A stretch of DNA of 64,000 nucleotides from Trametopsis cervina (GCA_022385755.1 MU278366.1:475673-539672), one strand, 5' to 3'; shown: positions 33,293 to 45,588, counted from the first letter of the stretch. Notes: generated by a model from the sequence alone, not told the origin. Made by a program: numbers and translations.

Positions 33293-35206
33293 TTATATGT
33301 CATATCGTTCGTCGTCGAAGCCACCTCCCGGTGACATAGGTCGCCACTCTTCAACGACCTCCTCATTAACAGCATCGCCTTTGTAGTATAATTGGCCCTC
33401 GGTGGCAACCACTCCATCGTCGTCCTGTTCGGAGTCACAACCATCCCCATCTTCCATACTTGGCGGGTCGAGTAGACGGGCGAGTGCGTCCATGTCGATC
33501 CGGCCTTTCTTCGCTGATTTGTCCTGACCGGCAGCATCACCCGTGTCGTCGGTAGATCTCTTCCTCTTGTTAGAAGCTGTACCATCGGACGCTGGTGCAT
33601 CCTCTTCCCAGTCAATGGTACGTCGGAAGGCATCCACTTCATCGACATTCCTCAGAAAGCCCTCCAACTCTCCTTCATCGAAAAGGTCTTCGTCACCGAT
33701 CCTATCCTCTCCACCGAGTGAGCTGGACAGCAGCTGAAGTCGTGTAGGCGGGTGAACAAAGGCATGTGATAGAGCTGCACCATCCATTGTGAGGAAATGG
33801 CGGAATAGCTCATCGGCTCTCGATGAAGCACCTTCAGTGATAGAAGGTAGGGTATGTGGCTCAAGCATCAAACGAGAAACTTCAGCAACGTGGCGCTCGT
33901 GTTGAGTCTTGCGCTTCTTCGCCCCGGGGGCGCTGCGTTCAGTCCCGTCGTCAGAAACACTTGGGGTAGGGCCAAATGAGAATACAGAGCCCTCAGTTGA
34001 AGTTTCATCGTCTTCTTCGCAGTCTGTCTCCAGAGTTAACGAAGGTCTTCCTGCCCCTTCAAATTTCCTCCTCCAAATCTCTTCTTGGAATTGTACCACG
34101 TCCTTCAAGCCCTTTGCTGCCACGGCTCTCTTGCCAACTTTCGGCCTACCCTTCCCACCGGCTTTCCGTTCGTGCGAGTCGAGCCAAGGAACTTCTTTGG
34201 CGTATTCCTCGACTACGTCGTATATGGCTTTGTATCGCTGCATGACGACGGCTTTACTGGCCCCAACACGTGCTCCTAGAGCTTGTGCCAATGCTCCTGC
34301 GTTTGGTAGAGACGCAGACAGCTCACCTTCCAGAGCGAGAATGAATAACGCGCAAGCGGTTGGTGCCGTAGGTAGGTTGGCTAGAGCGTCCACTCGTGCT
34401 ACAAGCGCGGAGAGCGACGTAACTGTGTTCCGTATGGCAGGAAGCCGGGGGACGAGAGGTGTTAGCGTAGTCACGAGTGGGTTGGGTAACATGCTTTCCT
34501 TAGAGGGCTGCACAAGTGCTACGAAGTGGGTCTCGAGCGAGGAGAGATGCTGTGCTGGTTCAAAAAGGCGAACTTTTAGCTGCAGGAGTGTACACAGGTT
34601 TGTGCAGGAGCGAGCGATGGAAGAGACCGGCTCTTCCAGGAGATACTAGGGAAGGAGGTTGAGAACAGGGTCTTCGAAGCGTTACACACTGCACTTACCG
34701 CGATATCTCGAAGGGAAACATTCTTATTAGCTTCTCGCAACGCCAATGCGAGGGAAGCTCCAGCTGTCCGCTTGGCCTTCCGTCCCCAGCGAAGTCGGCC
34801 TCTTGTCATAGCTTGGTCGAAGATAGTTTGCGCTCGCAACGCAGACCCAGGATGAGATAGTCTACTAGCTATTGACTTGATGAATTCATGCATAGATATC
34901 TGTTTGAGTGTCAGTCATTGCGACCGACATCTGGGGACAGATGCGTACAGTGTTTCGCCTGTCTCGCGCTTCCTTGTCTTGGCCAGCTAGAGAGTGCCCA
35001 TTTCTGCCCTTCAGGGTACTTCCACTCGCTGCGGTGGAACTTTGCTGGTAATAATCGCGGCCTGAAGTGTCGACATGCTCGAGATGAGAGTCAAGAATGC
35101 TTTGTGAGGGGTTTGCAAGTGTGCCACATTGGGTGCAGATTGCAGAGCCGAGCTCTTCTTCAAATATTGTTGGTTCACCACATGCTACACATCTTTCCTG
35201 GCTCAT
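33293..35206 (-). CDS. TFIIB-type zinc-ribbon/cyclin-fold transcription factor (Brf-like)
   Basis: Three exons on the minus strand, complement(join(33293..34645,34699..34899,34949..35206)), give 603 residues. An N-terminal zinc ribbon (CVACGEP...CTQCGTL, Cys-X2-Cys...Cys-X2-Cys) is followed by two helical repeats that read as cyclin folds, roughly residues 87-180 and 210-310. After these comes a long acidic and basic low-complexity tail. Ribbon plus two cyclin folds is the TFIIB/Brf1 architecture. A TFIIIB subunit (Brf1) for RNA polymerase III is the closest role, but the sequence is divergent and another TFIIB-like factor is possible. Start ATG at 35206 is directly ahead of the ribbon. The C-terminal tail ends in Asp/Glu-rich sequence. 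Confidence 0.72.
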
Positions 35207-35387
35207 TTGGAGCAGGAGCAGTTGCTGCCGACACTCTGCGGAATGTGCATCGAGGTGGACGACAGCAGAGGTCGTCGACGTTCGAGTAGAAGTTGCCAAT
35301 TCCAGTCAATGTTTCCGTAATATGTTGGGCGCTAAGGATACAAACAGTGGCACTACTGACACATAAGACACACCAAGTACGTGTTCG

Positions 35388-37966
35388 CTAATTAAGTACA
35401 GTAGTAGTAGGTTCAGTGGTAGTAGGGTCAATGGTAGTAGAGTCAGTGGTAGTAGGATCAATGGTGGTAGAGTCAGTGGTAGCAGTCCCATCAACGTCCA
35501 TTACCACGTCTAACTGGCCGTGCTCCTCGCTCTTCACTGTCTCTGTGCCGTTGGGTACATCCACATGCGTAGTTTGGTCCGGGGGTAGTACCGGCTGTCT
35601 ATTATCGGCTTCCCATGTCCACGACTCAAGCACCCGCTCTACTCGTTGTCGTTCAAGGCCCTTGTCCGTTCTGCGCACCTTTACGATCACATCCCTCCGC
35701 TGCTCAACCATGGCTTCTGGTGCATCTTCCGCACTCCGAGGGTCTCCCCATTCCTCCCACTCCTTCGTCCATTCTCCGCCCTCAGACGGTGGGACGTGAG
35801 CTTTGAGCACCTTGCTCTCTCGCTCTGCTGGTCGTGCTGTAATTGCGTCCCATGGCTTCGGTTTAAAGTGCAAGAACAAATTATTGCCGTCATCGCGATC
35901 AGTCTCGCCATCTTCACTGCGTTTTCTCTTTTTCGCAGCAGCAGCGTTGGGAAGTGTAGTGGGTAGAACCGCCTTCCGACGGGGTTTAGAGTCTTCATCG
36001 CTGACATAGCCGTTCGCGAGGCGCACTCTCCATCGCAGCTCTCTTGCAACCGCTGGTGCATCTTTGACACGATCGCTGGGGACCTGTTCTTTCGCCTCCT
36101 TCTTCGCATTCTCTGTGCCGCGCTCCATAGTATGAACTTCCTGCACTAGGAAGTCGGCTAGAATCTCTACAGACTCAAGAACTCGGGAAGGAAATTCCTC
36201 CTTAGCGCGGAGATCTCGAAGATATTTCTCGCCCGCGTACCAAGAGAGTCTAAAGCCTGTTGAGTACCCTTTGTATAGAAGGATGGGTATGATGACTTAC
36301 TTGATGAAGTACGGAAAGCGGAATTTCTTGGGTACGTGAGTGGCAATCTCGATCTCCCGAACCTTGAGTTCTGAGAGCATAGGACGTTTAGTACACTAGG
36401 AAGGACAAGAGCGTGATGCTCTTACGCGTTAGGACGTTGTACGAGTGCAAGAAGTTGCCACCGAAAACGAGAGTGTCCGCTGGTGTGTACTACGCACTTA
36501 TAAGTCCAAGGACACCTCGTCGCTACGAAGCTCACATACCACAGCGTGTATCCAACCCGTAGGAATGATCATAGTATTCCCTGTATGCAGCTCGACCTTG
36601 AACACTTCGTCGCAGAGATCCCCAAGCCACGCATGATCTTGCATCTCTGTGCCTGACCATCGTTCATAAGCAGCCAGATTCGCAGGAGTGGGTCGAATGA
36701 AGTAGAAGACCTGTACGTATGTTCGCGAAATTTGTGGCGGTTCTGATATGTTTGACTGACCTTAGAGCCATGCAAAATGTGGTAGTATACAGAAGAGCCC
36801 GCAAAATCAATGTGCCAATCCTGGATATGAATACGCAGGTCAGTAGATGCACGAGTATGAGGTAGTGTATGTAGGGACGTACAGTCCAGGCATTGGCTAC
36901 ACCCATAAGACAATACAGCTGCACTTTGGGATATATGTGCCCGCGTCCCTTCTTTGTGTTAGGCCAGAACTTGTCCACCCAGTCCAGGTCTCTCACTATA
37001 CGGGGAGGAAGGACTCTATTCGAAAGTTCGGTTCCTGATATTTCAAGGGATATGACATTGCGAATCTTGTCGCGCTTCTCCGGCTCGGTGTCACAGTATT
37101 CTGCCCACTTCCCCAGAGTCCATCCTGGCACGTTCCGCTGTGTTGCAACGTCTGCGAAGAGGTGCTCAGCTGCGAGTCACGGGACCAAATTTTACCACTA
37201 ACCGATGACTTCAACAGGAGTATCTTCCCCTAAGATTTCAGCCACATCGTTGACCGTAAGACCTTCTGGCATCTTCATGCCTAGTCCATCTGGCTTTTCA
37301 ATAAGGATAGGCTCGGTCATCGCTGTAGGGTCACTCTCCACCCATTCTGCCGTGACTTCACTGCCGGCCATGCGCTTGAAAGGGTCCTTCTTGATTGCCT
37401 TGCCCTCCATCATGCGCAGCCATCTTCAGCAGCGGTTGTCAGCTGAAGCACTTCCCAGGGATCCGGCGTACCATTACTCGCCTACTTGGGTCCTGCTCAT
37501 TACCAGCATTCAGGCCAGCATAGTCACGTTGTGTTCGTTTGCGGGTCGATTTTCGTGTGGGAGGCTTTTGGGTAATGATTCGCTTCGGGTCTGCATCCCT
37601 ACACGGGCCACAGAACCTGAACACAATGATCTTGTTACTCAGAGATGCTCAGCTGACAGTTACGCGTACGGATGGTGCGCACCATTTGTCGATCACCTCC
37701 AACTCTCCTTCTCCAGCACATCGCCAGTGAAACCATCGTTTACACGAGTCACACCGCACCCAGCTTTCTTTGTCTGTGTCGTTCCACTCTGTTGTCTCCT
37801 CCCCATCCTTACACGCCGGACACCTTTCAGTCTCCTCCTGAGGTGCGTGGTGAGATTCGGCGGTTCCCTGCGAGTCAGGGGGCGTCACTGAAGGTTCCTC
37901 GCCATTGGTGGGTTCTGGCGAACCTTGGCCTCCATTCCTTGTCGAACGGCGTTTTGCTCGTACCAT
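35388..37966 (-). CDS. PHD finger + JmjC histone lysine demethylase (JHD1/KDM2-like)
   Basis: Nine exons on the minus strand, complement(join(35388..36249,36301..36370,36426..36489,36540..36710,36761..36820,36883..37151,37203..37423,37482..37616,37683..37966)), give 711 residues. A PHD finger starts at Cys49/Cys52 and extends to FCGPC near residue 100. The JmjC domain carries the Fe(II) site His306-X-Asp308 ([14 protein letters not shown]) and the third ligand His395 (GGNFLHSYN), so it should be active. JHD1/KDM2 enzymes demethylate H3K36me1/2 with 2-oxoglutarate in the nucleus. The second intron is modelled with a GC donor (GCGAGT), because no GT donor gives the phase needed to reach [11 protein letters not shown]. 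The C-terminus is a Thr/Asp-rich repeat encoded by a minisatellite at 35401-35482. Confidence 0.9.
35401..35482. repeat. Coding minisatellite, ~30-bp unit
   Basis: Near-perfect repeats built from GTAGTAG-GTCA blocks encode the Thr-Asp/Ile-Asp-Pro-Thr repeats at the very C-terminus of the JmjC protein. This is a likely site of length polymorphism. Confidence 0.75.
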
Positions 37967-38241
37967 GCTGTGATTGTGCGTGGTGTTCTTAGAGATAGGG
38001 CAGAATGCAATGAAGATATGTACGTGCAGATGAGTGTCAATGACCGACTCCGTTTCTCCAGTAGCAAACCTTGGCTCGACCACTTTTGATGTCACATCAC
38101 CAGATTAGCGATCAAATGTGATCAGAACGAGGGTCATTTAAATCCAGGAGCACCGAACATCTCTAGATGCATTCCAATGGTGAAACATTTCTCTATACAT
38201 TTATCACTCTACTAGTAGTACATTATTACATTGTTCGTATT

Positions 38242-39878
38242 TTATGCCTTCTCACTGAGTTCGGCCACACCGGGCAGAGTCTGTAAGGATCAAGTCAGCA
38301 AGCGCGTTGATTTGGGTTAAACAAGAAATACCAACCTTTCCTTCGAGGAGCTCAAGAGAGGCTCCACCACCGGTACTGACGTGGCTCAACTTATCCTCAG
38401 ATTTGTGCTGCGCAACGACGGTAGCGGTGTCACCACCACCGACAATCACCGTAGCACCGTTCTGGGCTGCTCCAATAGTAGCGTCAAGCAACGCTTTCGA
38501 TCCCTCAGCGAAAGCAGGGAATTCGAAGACACCAGGAGGGCTGTTGTACGGTCAGCATATGCGGGCACAGAGAAAATCTATTGATCACTGACCCGTTCCA
38601 GAGAATGGTCTTTGACTCAAGGACGGTCTGCTTGAAGAGCTCGCGACTCTTGGGGCCTGCGTCGAGACCCATCCATTCTTCCGGAATACCTTCAGCATCA
38701 GTCGCGGTACCAGTCTGCAAGGTGTACACATAGATTAGATATGACAGTCCATTAAATCGATCGTAATCATACCTGAGCATCCTTGTCGAACTTGTCGGCA
38801 GTAATGAAGTCGACAGGGAAAACGATCTTGATGTTGTTGGCCTTAGCCTTCTCGACAAGAGCTTTCACCTTCTGAGCTCCAGCTTCATCGTAGAGAGACT
38901 TGCCGATCTATAGAAATAGGCTCAGAAAAATGGCCGAGATTGTGGCGCGCATATCTGTACCTTGACATCCTCGAGCACCTTTTTGAAGGTGAAAGCCATT
39001 CCTCCGCAAATGATGAGAGAGTTAACCTTAGATTATCAGAGAATGGGCGTTCAGGTTAACTATGACTACAGAGAGGGGATACGAACCTTATCCAGCATGT
39101 TCTCGATGAGCTGAATCTTGTCAGAGACTTTCGCACCACCAAGAATGGCCAGGAAAGGACGTTCGGGATGTTCCAGAGCCTTTGCGAAGTATTCCAGCTC
39201 CTTCTTCATGAGGAAACCAGCAGCACGCTGAGGGAGTTGCACGCCGACCATACTGGAGTGAGCGCGGTGGGCGGTACCGAAGGCATCGTTGACATAGACA
39301 TCGCCGAGCTTGGTGAGGCCCTCACGGAATTCCTGGACCTTGGCAGGGTCGGCTTTGGTCTTCTTGCCTTCCTTGTCCTTGACCGAACCCTCCTCCTCGA
39401 TGTGGAAACGGAGGTTCTCGAGCAGGATGATAGAGCCTGGGGCAGACTCGTTAACGGTCTTCTCGACTTCAGGTCCGACACTGTCGTTGGCAAATGTGAC
39501 AGGCTTCCCAAGCTGAGACTCAAGCTCCTTGGCGACTGGAGCAAGCGAGTACTTTGAGACAACCTTGCCGTCGGGGCGTCCGAGGTGGGACATCAGAATG
39601 ACGGTCTTTGCGCCTTCACATTCAAATCTTGTTAGTACTTTTCATGTAATTGAGACGCGATAGCTACCGTTGTCGAGAGCATACTTGATCGTCGGGAGAG
39701 CAGCGACGATACGCTAGAGATGCTTGTTAGGAGCTGCAGCCCAGCAGCGAGAGACTCTACTCACTGCGGGGTTAGTGATCTTTCCATCCTGCATCGGGAC
39801 ATTGAAGTCGACACGGATGAGGACGCGTTTGCCCTTGAGATCGAGGTCTGTGATAGCGAGTTTCTTCGAGAGCGACAT
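38242..39878 (-). CDS. pgk1: Phosphoglycerate kinase
   Basis: Eight exons on the minus strand, complement(join(38242..38280,38336..38540,38593..38714,38773..38907,38961..39026,39087..39613,39668..39713,39765..39878)), give 417 residues, the normal eukaryotic PGK length. Glycolytic conversion of 1,3-bisphosphoglycerate plus ADP to 3-phosphoglycerate plus ATP. Visible signatures are [17 protein letters not shown] (N-terminal substrate site), [44 protein letters not shown], and the C-terminal nucleotide loop GGGDTATVV plus [14 protein letters not shown]. The gene is intact, with every junction GT-AG. It is divergent from the RGG-protein gene, sharing a 239-bp promoter region. Confidence 0.98.
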
Positions 39879-40117
39879 CCTTGAGAGTGTACAGAAACTA
39901 TTTCGCTGGGGTTGTGGTAGCGGGAGGAGAACGAGTATTTTGCTGCTATCGATTCAGGTCAGGGTCGGATTTATAGTGCGCTCTGACTTCATCTCGGCAT
40001 CAGCCTCCGCTATTGGTCCGCTACGCCTGTCGCCCTAGACTCGCTCTCGCCCACAACCGTCTCATTCAAGCCACAGCCTCGGCACAGCAGGCTTGGTCTC
40101 GTCCACTACCTTCAACC

Positions 40118-41049
40118 ATGTCCGACAACCCAGCTGAACCACCCAAAGACTCCCTGGGCCTCGATCTCGACAGCCTCAAGATCAACGACGAGCAAAACAA
40201 GCCCGCACCGGAGCAATCTGACAAGGACGAAGCTCCCGTGGCAGAAACAGTGCCAGAGACACCCACAAGTACTGAAGCCGATGTGCAATCGTCGCAGGAT
40301 GCCACCGCCACAGAGCCTACAGGCGACGCGACTGCTACAGATGACAAGAAGCTTCCCCCACGAGAGAAGAAGAAACCGTACGTAAACCCAGAGCGTGTCA
40401 AGACTGGTGGCAGTCAACGGGTGAGAGAAAAGTACTATTCAAGTGTTGCCTACATGCTCAAACCCACGTTCAGGAAAAACCATCCGAAGAGGAGCTTGCG
40501 ACGCGTATGGCCCGAATCCGAGAGCAGAACGAGAAGATAAAGCAGCGTAGAATTGTCCGTGTCTAATTCTCTATCGCGGGGTAGAGACACTCACAAGTAG
40601 GCTAGGATGTTGAAGCGGATGAGAAAGATTACAAGAAAACACAAGTAGAAGAGTCTATCAAGCAAGCTAGGGACAAGAAGGTCCAGAAAAACGTTGACAA
40701 GGCTCGCGAGCAGAACGCGCGACGAAAGCTTGATAAAGTGAATGGTGCTACCCTCTAACAAACGCTCACTGTTTATCTAACTACATCATAGATCCAAAAC
40801 CGCGAATGGGATTCCGGAAAGCCAGGTGTTAAAACGACGCCTCCTACAGAGCCCTCCAATCCAGCGAACCAACCCCCACCTCCCAACGCCAATATCGGTA
40901 TACGAGGCGGTGTACGCGGTGGTGGAAGTGGCCGTGGGCGGGGTCGCGGAAGGGGTGCTGGCCCTGCCCCGGCTGCGGCTGCTTCTCGAAGCCCAGTCGC
41001 GTCGCCCAAAGAGGAGAACCCCGCGGAGACAGCTGCAGCACCGGCCTGA
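40118..41049 (+). CDS. Conserved acidic/RGG-rich protein (CCDC9-like)
   Basis: Four exons, join(40118..40420,40474..40554,40606..40737,40792..41049), give 257 residues. The N-terminal ~80 residues are acidic and disordered. The centre (PYVNPERVKTGG, then a charged segment SEEELATRMARIREQNEKI) is a helical motif I associate with CCDC9-like proteins. The C-terminus is a Gly/Arg-rich stretch (RGGVRGGGSGRGRGRGRG) followed by Ala/Pro-rich sequence. RGG tracts usually bind RNA or are arginine-methylated. The exon 2 donor is GTCCGT and the next acceptor was chosen to restore the charged helix, so that junction is less certain than the others. Confidence 0.8.
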
Positions 41050-41428
41050 TCATAAATCAACTCCAACCAACAAATACGATGCCATAGGCCTGTTTCCACT
41101 TGATGTTGCTCTCATATATGGTCAGCCACGCGTGTCTATTCAAATTTTACGTTGATTGACCTCACGTTATTCGTAGCAATGACAATGCTTTGTGTACTTT
41201 TTTGTTATCGAACTTGCAGATCGGTTTCGCGGATGTGTAATGCCCCTGGACTCGTAATGAGGTTTTATGAACTCTGGTGCTTCGTCCCCCGGAATGGAAG
41301 TCCTTGCAGACATGTAAGTACACCCGCCAAGAACCCCTATGCAGTCCCATGTTCGTTTCCTTGTGATTTATGTCTGCCGATCGCGAAATGCTCTTATGGT
41401 CAGCCGTCGGTTGTCGTCTCGACCGCCA

Positions 41429-41436
41429 TATATAAA
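41429..41436 (+). promoter_or_regulatory. TATA box upstream of a small ORF
   Basis: TATATAAA, followed by a CT- and A-rich leader without ATG up to the small ORF starting at 41523, about 90 bp downstream. This is a well-formed basidiomycete core promoter. Confidence 0.55.
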
Positions 41437-41522
41437 CCGGGCCACTGCATCCCCCCTCTATCCCTCAGTTTAACTCTAAACAGCCACCACCGCATCATAC
41501 CTACTACTCAAACCCTGACATC

Positions 41523-41663
41523 ATGTTCTCCACATTCTCCAACATGACCTTCGCTGAGCTGGCTCGCGGAATCTTCAAGCGTAAAACAACGCAGAAGGAC
41601 CCTCGCGCGCAGTGCCAAAGACTACCAATTGGAGAAATCTGGGACGCCGTAGCTCGAGTCTAA
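41523..41663 (+). CDS. Candidate small protein of 46 residues
   Basis: A short uninterrupted frame beginning at the first ATG after a good TATA box and pyrimidine-rich leader. The peptide starts hydrophobic (MFSTFSNMTFAELARGIF), then becomes basic, then ends in a helical DAVARV segment. There is no signal peptide cleavage site and no CaaX end. It could also be the first exon of a longer gene, since a GTAGCT lies 13 bp before the stop. No homologous family is recognised. The promoter context is the only reason for calling it. Confidence 0.4.
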   Translation: MFSTFSNMTFAELARGIFKRKTTQKDPRAQCQRLPIGEIWDAVARV

Positions 41664-43123
41664 GCTGGTCTTTGGATCATATATCGAGGTACGGCGAGGA
41701 CGTCGGCGAGAGGTATTGGCGTTAGGGGTGCCATGGCCCTGCTTGACCGCCATGCCTTTCGTTGACCTCCTTTGCAGAAGATCATTACACTCAGATATCC
41801 GAACCGCACTGCGTTGATCTCTTTTTCTTTTCTTTTCCAATTCATCTAGTGACAGGTACTCCAGCAAACATGCACGTGTCGCGCGACTTGAAGACCGGGA
41901 TTGCCATGTTCAGGGATGATGATAGGTAACGCTCTTGAACTCGATGGAGGCTTGATCACCCGACGAAGTCGGTTCGAGAGCGGGTTTAGTATCGCCAGAT
42001 TCTGCGGACTTTGGGTTGACCTTGTCATTCACCTGCATAGAACGCGCCTCCGCACCTGGGTCCCCTATCAGGGTATGCGCGTATATTTCGGACGTGTATG
42101 CCTCTTGGCTGACATTTTGTCACCACTGGTTTTTCCGAACCTCAGGTGCCTCACCGCAAGGACAATTCTGAAGTCGCGCGCAGTGTCTTCAACCAATTAT
42201 TCGATACGGATTGCGGAGGCGGCCTCCGTACTTGGCGAGACGACATTAATGGTGCTAACACTATGCTGTCTTTGCTTGCAGCGCCGCTTTCGCATGATAC
42301 AAATCTCGTACCGATAGTACTTGTCCGCTGGCTGACCATTTGCTCCATGTCAGCCTTCATGCTCTGTATACGGTTTCTCATATCGTGTGTCTCATTTTGT
42401 TGTTGTGGGGTTGGGGGTTAAGTGTGGGGAGGGGAGGCTCCGGAGACAGAAGGTCGAGGCAAGGTCTGGCCAACCTTGCTTTGGTCTTCTTTCTTCGGAG
42501 TCTCGAAGAGAGTGCGAAGAAGATAAGTCTTTTAGTACTTTGCTCTTCCATACCCGTGAGGCTGACGTCCCGATTTAGTAACCCGACTTTCCTTTTTTGT
42601 GCACGATCGTAGTTGACTTATCAGCCGTAAGTCGCGTTTCTGAGTGCGTTGAACTCATACTATTATTCACTGGTATCTTGTGCACTTACAAGGAATCCCA
42701 GAAATTCATGCGACGTACGATCTCAAAGAGTCGTCTCCTGAACAGGGGCGCTACGAGATTTTCGTATCTCGCACCGACTCTTGCTCGCTTAGATGAACCT
42801 GAACGTTGTGCTGGTGACAGTTTCAACGAGATGGCCAGGGCGCTCCGTCAGCAAAAATGGCCCAAGAAATCAATCTGAGTACCTTCTTCTGCGCATTGTA
42901 TGCGCTCGATCTTCTAAATGGAAATGTAGCAATGACTGCTTCACTGGTGCAAGCCCCTACGCCGACATTCGACGTTTAGAATTTCCAATCCCTAACACAA
43001 GGATTGTTCCACGATCACCCGCTTCATTGCCCCAGCCATTTATACAGTCTCATCAGGTATTCTACAGGTCATAAGTGTGCATCCACAGCATCTTGACAAC
43101 ACGCGTTGACTATTCCTCTTCCG
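41664..43123. other. Spacer with no supported gene
   Basis: Many short frames on both strands, none with a domain. The plus-strand segment 41900-42420 alternates open frames with splice-like signals, but I could not build a coherent product. Confidence 0.45.
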
Positions 43124-43703
43124 CTATACGGCCAAGACATTCAGCACCAACTTCGTCAATTTCTCATCCACAGTCTGCATCCCGTTCACCATCTCTGCAT
43201 TCGCAATCAAAGGCCCCGGCATGATAGAACTCGGACGATCCCATGAAATCTTGGTTCCCCCGTCCTCCGTCTCCTGCACTATCATCTTGGGAGGGATGTG
43301 CAAACCAGAGATCATGTCGTGCTTCATGATTTCCTTCGCGAGGAGGGGATTTCCCAGCGTGAAGATGATCGTTTTCAGGAAGGGTTTCTGGTAGTAAACG
43401 CTCATCCATTCTGAGTGCAGGGCCTCGCCGAAAGAGCTGCGAGGTTCGAATGAGCTCTGGTTAATTGACTGGCTCTGGATGTACGTACACGAAGTCGTGC
43501 TCTCCATTCGCTGTGACACTGAGGACAATTTCCTCAATTTCCTGTGCTGATGTTGCTGCTTTCAGTCTAGCAAACAGCGCGGGACCAGCCAGGTCTGAGC
43601 TAAGCTGTTCTCTGACGATCTTCAGGACGTCATCAACTGGCTTGGCTGAGCTGAAGGAGATGCGTTCAACTCCAAAGTCTACGGCTTCCCTCTTGATAGA
43701 CAT
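43124..43703 (-). CDS. DUF302 protein, copy 1
   Basis: Two exons on the minus strand, complement(join(43124..43436,43489..43703)), give 175 residues. The DUF302 pattern is clear: an N-terminal SSAKPVDDVLKIVREQL segment and the C-terminal TLGNPLLAKEIMKHDMISGLHIPPK followed by DRPSSIMPG. No signal peptide is present, so it is probably cytosolic. The biochemical role of DUF302 is not known to me with confidence. A TATAAATA box lies about 85 bp upstream of the ATG, and a 14-bp element (43810-43823) is shared exactly with copy 2. Both exons have the same lengths (215 and 313 nt) as in copy 2 at 45589-46167. Confidence 0.9.
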
Positions 43704-43785
43704 GGTGGTTACGACGAAATGAGAGGGATGCAAATGAGTAAGACGTGCGATACTCTTCCCGCGAGTGTTGCCCCAACCCTCTCGA

Positions 43786-43793
43786 TATTTATA
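43786..43793 (-). promoter_or_regulatory. TATA box of DUF302 copy 1
   Basis: TATAAATA on the minus strand, about 85 bp upstream of the ATG at 43703. Confidence 0.6.
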
Positions 43794-43809
43794 CCGACCA
43801 GTGTCAACG

Positions 43810-43823
43810 GCGCGTATCACCTT
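43810..43823 (-). promoter_or_regulatory. 14-bp promoter element shared by both DUF302 genes
   Basis: GCGCGTATCACCTT (plus-strand reading) occurs identically at 46295-46308, in both cases about 15-25 bp upstream of the TATA box. This suggests a conserved binding site kept after duplication. Confidence 0.5.
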
Positions 43824-45588
43824 CCTTTCCCCCTCGGCGATGAACCCTCACTATTATCAATCTCTGAGCGAGTCACGTGAAGAGATTGCCATACGACACA
43901 GCTGACGCGGTGTACTGGAGTTTACTAGGAAAGTGGATTCACATCTCAAGCTCGAAAACTCAAAGTTCATCGATTCAAGTTGCATGTGATTGCGAGCACC
44001 GAGCACGAACACGTGGAATATATTGAGGTCAGTAACGACTACTCGCTTCCGCTACCATCAGTGCTTACAGATGCTTTTCACTGAACAGCACACATGCACA
44101 CGCAACCGGCTCACCCAATCGTACGAGACATAATACCCCATAGGCGACTGGTCTCGTGACCTGCGGTTAAAGAGATCTAGTGCAAACTTAATCGAGGCCG
44201 AATCGTCTGTCAGGAAGTAGCACTGCCGCAAGCGACGTTGATCTTGCCTAGTGCACTCCTGTCGATGCACTTCAGCAGCCTGCGCAAAGTCAAAGACCAC
44301 GACTATGAAAATTGATGACAAGACGAACAGGCCACATCCTTGATCCCGACGGATGCCCGACGACTCGTTCACATCGTATGCAAGAGCGCGTGTCCAGGTA
44401 CTGTTCTGCATCTCCATCTGTTTCCTCAAGACAACGTGTTCTATTTGTACTTCACTAGAACCCATATGGTTTGCCCACGCAAAAATACCTTTCATTGGCC
44501 GGCAGTGCTATATCCATCCCTTCTCCGGATGCTTCAGACCGCGAGGGGAATCGATTCATACGTCGAAGTTCTCCACAGTGCGAAAAAAACTGGATGGGGG
44601 TACGGTACAATGCATCCGGTGCAAAATCACGGGCAGCAGACACATACCGCTGCGGATGAGCGGACGGAAGCAGGCAGGTACTGACACCTTACGCTATGTG
44701 CCCAGATTCAACCCCTTACCGTGATTCCGTTCCGTTGACTGAAACCTAGTTGTTATGCTCTTCTACATCCTGAAGCTACTTCGGGGGTTCGATCTTTGTC
44801 AGTTTCTCGTTCTTGCTCGGGGCCTGCCTCGGGTTTCCCTGCGTCGTGTGGCGTACTGGTGCATTCGTGTGGGGAGGCGGTACATCTAGGCCAAAGCGAG
44901 ATTGGTTTTCGAGTATGCAGAAGACTGCGAAGACGAAGAGACTGTTTCGTTATCCCATATTCCGGTTCCTCACTAGAAGGAAAAGCGGAGTTATAGGACG
45001 AACGGCTGCGAAAAGAAGATGAGTTTCCTCACGTAATCATCCTAGCTGACCATGCTGACCAGACTGAATGTCCCAATATAGTAACACTATTCCCTTTTCA
45101 GTCCAAGATGTTCGTTGGCCTTTGCCGATGCTGAAGAGGCCCTTTTCGTGAATGGTCTGGGCATACAAGATACTCGTCGCATCGCTACGTGCGAATTGAG
45201 TCTGTACCACCCGTGTGGATGCGCTTGTGTTGCGAAGAGGAGCTTCTACATAGCCCGAATGAATCCCACCTAGCTTCACTGGATTCTTGTCGGCGAAGGT
45301 TGGAGCAAGGCCGAAAATAAGACCGTTCCCTCTTCGCGTGCGATCCTCGTTAGGAGGCTGACATCTCAATATCATGATGAACGCGCCAAGGGTCATCTAA
45401 GGTTTCATGCAGCAGCGTTGATATGAAAGGGCAGTACAAATATACAAATTAAGATCTATGAGACTACTGTTGACCAAAGTGCCAGTCACATCATCCCAAC
45501 AGGTCTCCGTGATACGCTACAAGTTATAAATATGCATAGTTTCTCACATCCTGCCGATGTGCCGGCGCGTTTTCTCGCAGCTCCCCCG
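43824..45588. other. Spacer between the DUF302 genes
   Basis: Two minus-strand open frames stand out, 44058-44495 (145 codons, with one hydrophobic stretch) and 45037-45396 (119 codons). Neither has a recognisable domain or convincing promoter, so they are not called as genes. Otherwise no signal is seen. Confidence 0.4.

Noticed and set aside
33909..34649. 246-codon plus-strand frame
   Set aside because: Antisense shadow of the TFIIB-like gene.
44058..44495. 145-codon minus-strand frame with one hydrophobic segment
   Set aside because: No domain, no convincing promoter, and no splice-consistent extension upstream.
45037..45396. 119-codon minus-strand frame
   Set aside because: Plausible composition but no family, promoter or paralogue to support it.
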